This document shows positions 60,502 through 64,000 of a stretch of DNA of 64,000 bases, one piece after another (the stretch's first letter is position 1; the number at the start of each line of letters is the position of its first letter). The position numbers and the translations under genes are program-made. Source of the DNA: Microbulbifer sp. Q7 (GTDB lineage Bacteria; Pseudomonadota; Gammaproteobacteria; Pseudomonadales; Cellvibrionaceae); contig NZ_LROY01000002.1 in NCBI RefSeq assembly GCF_001639145.1, forward strand, positions 2,388,501 to 2,452,500. The letters run 5' to 3'. Under the pieces are notes generated by a model, which had not been told where the DNA came from, made no database searches, and saw only the letters and a program-made list of their open reading frames with translations.

Positions 60502-63228
60502 ATGCTCCTAGCTTCCAAGTACAGCCTCCCTGACTGCCCGGAACACACGTTACAGCGGCCGCGGCTGCAATCGCTGCTGGAACAGAGCCAGAGCGACCAG
60601 CTATTACTGGTCACCGCCCCCGCCGGCTACGGCAAAACCACCCTGGTCACCTCGTGGGCTGTGGAGCAGGACAATCCAGTGGCCTGGTACTCGCTGGATG
60701 GCGGCGACAATGAACCCGGCCAGTTCTGCCGCTACCTGGTGGAGAGCGTGCACCGCGCCACCGGCAACGGGGTCCCCGAAACCAGCAAGATTCTCGCCGC
60801 CCAGCACAGCCTCGACCCATCCCTCATCATCAGCCAAATGCTGGCAGAGCTGCGTCAGCTGCCCAGCGAGCTGCGCATTGTCCTCGACGACTACCACCAG
60901 ATCGACAACCCGGTGGTGCACGATGCGACCCGCTTCCTGCTGCGCCACGCGCCCGCCGGTATTGGCGTGGTGATCACCAGTCGCAGCCAGCCCCCGCTGG
61001 GCCTCGGCGCCCTGCGTTTGCAGGGGCGCCTACTGGAACTGGGCCCGGAAGACCTCGCGCTCACCACCGAGGAAACCACCCAGCTACTCGCCCGCCGCCT
61101 TCCATTCGCCCTCGGCAGCGACCGCGTGGCACAGCTGCATCAGCTGTCGGAGGGCTGGCCACCGGCGATTCAGATGTTCGCCCTGTCGGTGCGCAACCAG
61201 GAGGAAGTGGATCGCTACCTCGGCGAACTGGAGCAGGGCCACGGGCACATTCTCGACTACCTGGCCGAAGAAGTACTGGAACGGCTCGAACCGGAACTGC
61301 GCCAGCTGCTGGCACGGACCTCGATCCTGACCCGCGTGAACGGCCTGCTGGCAGAGCGCCTGAGTGGCCAGAGCGGTGGCCAGCAGCAGCTGGAAACTGC
61401 CGCCAGCCGCGGACTGTTCCTGCAGGCCCAGGATTCAAGCCGGCAATGGTTCCGCTTTCATCCGGTGTTCGCGCGCTTTCTGCAACGTCAATTATCCGAC
61501 GGCGACCAGCTGACCCAGTTGCACCAGACCGCCAGCGATACCTGGCAGGAGCTCAATCAACCGCTGGAAGCCCTGCGCCACGCGCTCAAGGCCGAGGACC
61601 GCGAGCGGGTCCACCGGCTGATCGCCGAGCAGGGCGAGCAATTCCTGCGCGAGGGACAATTCCGGGTACTGAACGACAGCCTCAACTGGCTCGGCGAGGA
61701 GCAGATCAAGCGCCACGCCTCCTTTACCCTGCTGGCGGCCCGGCTTGCCCGCGACAGCTTCGATTACGAGCGCTGCAACAAACTGCTGGCGGCAGCGGAA
61801 AGCTGGCTGCAGCGGGAAGACCCAAAGCAATGGCAAGCCTATGAGGGCGCCTTTGCCGCAATGCGTGCACAGGTTTCCGTTTCCCGCGGGCAGATCCTCA
61901 AAGCGAAAGAGTACGCCCAGGAGGCGCTGGAGTTACTGCCGGAAGACCAGGTGAGCGACCGCATCGCCGCACAGCTGGTGATCGGCGAGACCAGTTTCTG
62001 CCTGGGTGAGCTGGACCAGGCCATGCACCACATGGAAGCGGTGGAGCAAGCCACCCTCGCCCGCCAGGACATTCCCAATGCCGCCTGGGCCCTGTGCCAA
62101 CAAACCGAAATTGCCTTCGCCAACGGTCTGCTGAAGAAGGCTGCAGCCCTGCAGGCCCGCACGCAGCGGCTGGTGGAAGAGCATCACCTGGTGGGCCTGC
62201 CCATCTCTGAATTCATCTACCGACTGCAGGGCCAGCTGCAATGGGAAGCCGGCGATCTCGACGGCGCCGCGGAATCCGCACGGCGCGGTATGCAGATCAA
62301 CCGCAAGGTGGGCGAGCGCTGGCTGCTGCCGGAATACACATTGCTGTTGAAAGTCGCGCTTGCTCGGGGTGACAAAGATGAATGCCTGGAGTGGATGGAG
62401 CGGGTAGAACACCTGCTCACCGGCGAGCAGTATCACCGCGACTGGGTGGCGAACGCCGATGCGGCGCGCATGCGTGTATGGCAGGCCCTGGAAAATACAG
62501 AGGCCATCGCCAGCTGGCAGGAACAGGCCGAAGCGGTGGCCGACCGCCCCAGCAACCACTTCGAACAGTGCCATGGGCGCAACCACGTACGCGCCCTGAT
62601 CTCACTGCACCGCTGGTCCGATGCCAACCGCCTGCTTGGGCGCCTGCAGCAGGTTGCCGAAGAATGCGGCCTGATTACCGACCAGCTGCGCAACCGGGTG
62701 CTTGCGGCGCATCTGGCGTGGCTACGCGAGCGCCGCGAATCGGCACTGGCGCACCTGCGCGCTGCACTCACCATTATGCAGGAAAGCGACCTGCGAGCGA
62801 GCTTCCTGCAAATCGGCAAACCCATAATCGTGCTGTTAAAAGCCGCACTGGAGGAAACCGGGGAAAACGCCCTGAACGATGCTCAGGCGGATAAGGCCCA
62901 GCAGCTGATCAAGCTCGCCCAGCAACAGCCGGAACTGGGCGGCGGCATCCGCATTGAGCTGGACGAAACCATCGTGCGCGAAATTCTCGCCAGTGACGCC
63001 GTGCCCGATTTCCTACGCCACTCTCCCCTCACCCCGCGGGAGTGGCAGGTACTTAACGCCATCCACTCTGGCCTCTCCAACGAGCGCATCGCCCGGCATT
63101 TCAAGGTCGCGCCGAGCACTATCAAGACGCATATTCGCAGCCTGTATCAGAAACTGGATGTGAAAGATCGCCAGCAGGCGATTGCATTGGCGGAACAGCT
63201 GTTGCGCTCGGTACAGGACAAGCCCTGA
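60502..63228 (+). CDS. malT: MalT-like LuxR-family transcriptional activator
   Basis: A 908-residue STAND ATPase, near E. coli MalT (901). Walker A TAPAGYGKTTLVTSW starts near residue 38, WYSLDGGDNEPGQFCRYL follows, and the Walker B-like IVLDDYHQIDNPVVHDATRFLLRH is present. A long tetratricopeptide-like region (about 380-800) senses ligand, and the C-terminal LuxR helix-turn-helix PLTPREWQVLNAIHSGLSNERIARHFKVAPSTIKTHIRSLYQKL is clear. In enterobacteria it binds maltotriose and ATP and activates maltose/maltodextrin genes. No mal genes are in view, so target genes are unknown. Confidence 0.92.
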   Translation: MLLASKYSLPDCPEHTLQRPRLQSLLEQSQSDQLLLVTAPAGYGKTTLVTSWAVEQDNPVAWYSLDGGDNEPGQFCRYLVESVHRATGNGVPETSKILAAQHSLDPSLIISQMLAELRQLPSELRIVLDDYHQIDNPVVHDATRFLLRHAPAGIGVVITSRSQPPLGLGALRLQGRLLELGPEDLALTTEETTQLLARRLPFALGSDRVAQLHQLSEGWPPAIQMFALSVRNQEEVDRYLGELEQGHGHILDYLAEEVLERLEPELRQLLARTSILTRVNGLLAERLSGQSGGQQQLETAASRGLFLQAQDSSRQWFRFHPVFARFLQRQLSDGDQLTQLHQTASDTWQELNQPLEALRHALKAEDRERVHRLIAEQGEQFLREGQFRVLNDSLNWLGEEQIKRHASFTLLAARLARDSFDYERCNKLLAAAESWLQREDPKQWQAYEGAFAAMRAQVSVSRGQILKAKEYAQEALELLPEDQVSDRIAAQLVIGETSFCLGELDQAMHHMEAVEQATLARQDIPNAAWALCQQTEIAFANGLLKKAAALQARTQRLVEEHHLVGLPISEFIYRLQGQLQWEAGDLDGAAESARRGMQINRKVGERWLLPEYTLLLKVALARGDKDECLEWMERVEHLLTGEQYHRDWVANADAARMRVWQALENTEAIASWQEQAEAVADRPSNHFEQCHGRNHVRALISLHRWSDANRLLGRLQQVAEECGLITDQLRNRVLAAHLAWLRERRESALAHLRAALTIMQESDLRASFLQIGKPIIVLLKAALEETGENALNDAQADKAQQLIKLAQQQPELGGGIRIELDETIVREILASDAVPDFLRHSPLTPREWQVLNAIHSGLSNERIARHFKVAPSTIKTHIRSLYQKLDVKDRQQAIALAEQLLRSVQDKP

Positions 63229-63235
63229 GAAACAC

Positions 63236-63259
63236 AAGCCGGTCTTAACAACCGGCTTT
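63236..63259. terminator. candidate bidirectional terminator after malT
   Basis: AAGCCGGT-CTTAACA-ACCGGCTT with T3 on the plus strand and A-rich sequence on the minus. It overlaps the last codons of the minus-strand gene ending at 63245. Confidence 0.45.
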
Positions 63260-63994
63260 GAGGGTTCTTTGCTGTTGCGGAGCTTCAGATGGCTCCGGCG
63301 GGTAGATGCTGGTGGGCCATTTCAGGGGGGCGAATTCTTTGCACAGCTGCATATCGCCGACCTGAGCTTTTATTTTTTCGACTTTGGCCTGGGTTTCTGG
63401 CCCCAGCTCCAGAGTGATGCTGTTAAATATATTGTCTTGTAGCTCCTGAAGCGGGCCTTTGTCGAACGCGAGATTACCGTTCTCGTCGCGACTGTAGTAG
63501 TCCTGAACAGTTGTAACCACCACAAAATGTTCATCGCTTACAGGGAATACAAACAAGTCATCCGGCATTACAAGATCATGGACATCTTCAGCCCGGTTGT
63601 AGACCTTAAAGCTCGCGCCGGGAACAGGTAAATGATCGTGGCTACGCCAATCTACAGGGCCATGGTATCGAGGGACATGAGCCATATCCCCCTCCCAATT
63701 TTCGTGCCCATAACGGTCATTGAGGTAGTGAGTCAGAACCGTTTCAAATGCCTTGGGATTAAGGAACGAAAAATTGGTATTTCGGTAACTATCTGACCAT
63801 CCGACCACGGCAATGGCAGTAGAAAGCTCAGCTTTACATCCAGTCATCCACGGCCCGTAAAACGCCCACCTCCGCGACCAGAGGCAAGCAATACCCCAAC
63901 GCTTTCCGGGCATGGAAAAGTCTGTATGCAGGCCCGCCGGTGCATCAAGTATTGCATCGCTCCCCGGATATGATCTCGTCTGCTTCATCATCAA
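63245..63994 (-). CDS. hypothetical protein, may continue past the window edge
   Basis: At least 249 residues; the frame runs to the edge, and the first visible start is TTG 63994 followed by ATGs at 63991 and 63988. Start choice is unsafe because no Shine-Dalgarno is visible. Segments: GMPGKRW-like, AIAVVGWSDSYRNTNFSFLNPKAFETVLTHYLNDRYGHENWEGDMAHVPRYHGPVDWRSHDHLPVPGASFKVYNRAEDVHDLVMPDDLFVFPVSDEHFVVVTTVQDYYSRDENGNL. No signal or membrane segment is visible. I do not recognise the family. Confidence 0.55.
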   Translation of the reverse strand: MMMKQTRSYPGSDAILDAPAGLHTDFSMPGKRWGIACLWSRRWAFYGPWMTGCKAELSTAIAVVGWSDSYRNTNFSFLNPKAFETVLTHYLNDRYGHENWEGDMAHVPRYHGPVDWRSHDHLPVPGASFKVYNRAEDVHDLVMPDDLFVFPVSDEHFVVVTTVQDYYSRDENGNLAFDKGPLQELQDNIFNSITLELGPETQAKVEKIKAQVGDMQLCKEFAPLKWPTSIYPPEPSEAPQQQRTLKAGC

Positions 63995-64000
63995 ATTCCG

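Overview
The window looks like chromosomal DNA of a marine gammaproteobacterium, most like Microbulbifer or a close Cellvibrionales relative. This is an inference from high GC, long TonB-dependent receptors, PhoX, a beta-propeller phytase, an MvaT-like nucleoid protein, and the birA-coaX-SPOR-tRNA(Thr-Tyr-Gly) order that normally leads into tuf. No phage, integrase, transposase or CRISPR array was seen. Most of it is ordinary core and niche-metabolism DNA.

Layout. 1-560: stable-RNA operon on the minus strand (tRNA-Thr, tRNA-Tyr, tRNA-Gly cut by the window edge) with a strong promoter. 557-8047: a compact minus-strand operon of secreted alpha/beta hydrolase, NatAB-type ABC exporter, alanine racemase, BirA, CoaX and a SPOR protein. 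8225-10474: an unrecognised conserved protein and an aldo/keto reductase, converging on a 378-bp gap that holds two complex inverted-repeat elements. 10554-17528: a phosphate-scavenging island with a dual-domain phytase lipoprotein, a TonB-dependent receptor and, divergently, a PhoX phosphatase behind a candidate PHO box. 17574-22886: MsrPQ, a tiny membrane protein, MarC, AceK and a lipoprotein. 22892-28730: ppk1 with divergent ppx-selO, then a DUF2147 protein. 28812-34670: parC, a FetAB-type ABC pair and an Aquifex-type aconitase. 34739-46807: a giant AsmA-like/DUF748 protein, an FAD-oxidoreductase fused to a SelD-like domain that has lost its catalytic residues, an NDH-2-like dehydrogenase and a second TonB receptor. 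46900-54153: a secreted MetX-like hydrolase, a repeat lipoprotein with calcium-loop motifs, an MvaT/H-NS-like protein, an AT-rich regulatory gap with an FNR/Anr-type promoter, a CBS protein and an SLC13/RCK permease. 54332-64000: small metabolic genes, a MalT-like regulator and an unknown gene at the edge.

How the genes work together. Phytase, receptor and PhoX release and import phosphate from organic phosphorus; Ppk1 and Ppx store and mobilise it as polyphosphate. MsrPQ, SelO, NDH-2 and the SelD-like fusion form a loose redox theme.

The most unusual signals are two. First, three intergenic elements (1481-1573, 9249-9325, 9407-9518) share one fold, an outer stem closing two hairpins with GGA/GGGA loops. 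Their stem sequences differ from copy to copy while pairing is kept. Second, the SelD-like fusion lacks the catalytic Cys/Lys motif and every conserved metal-binding Asp.
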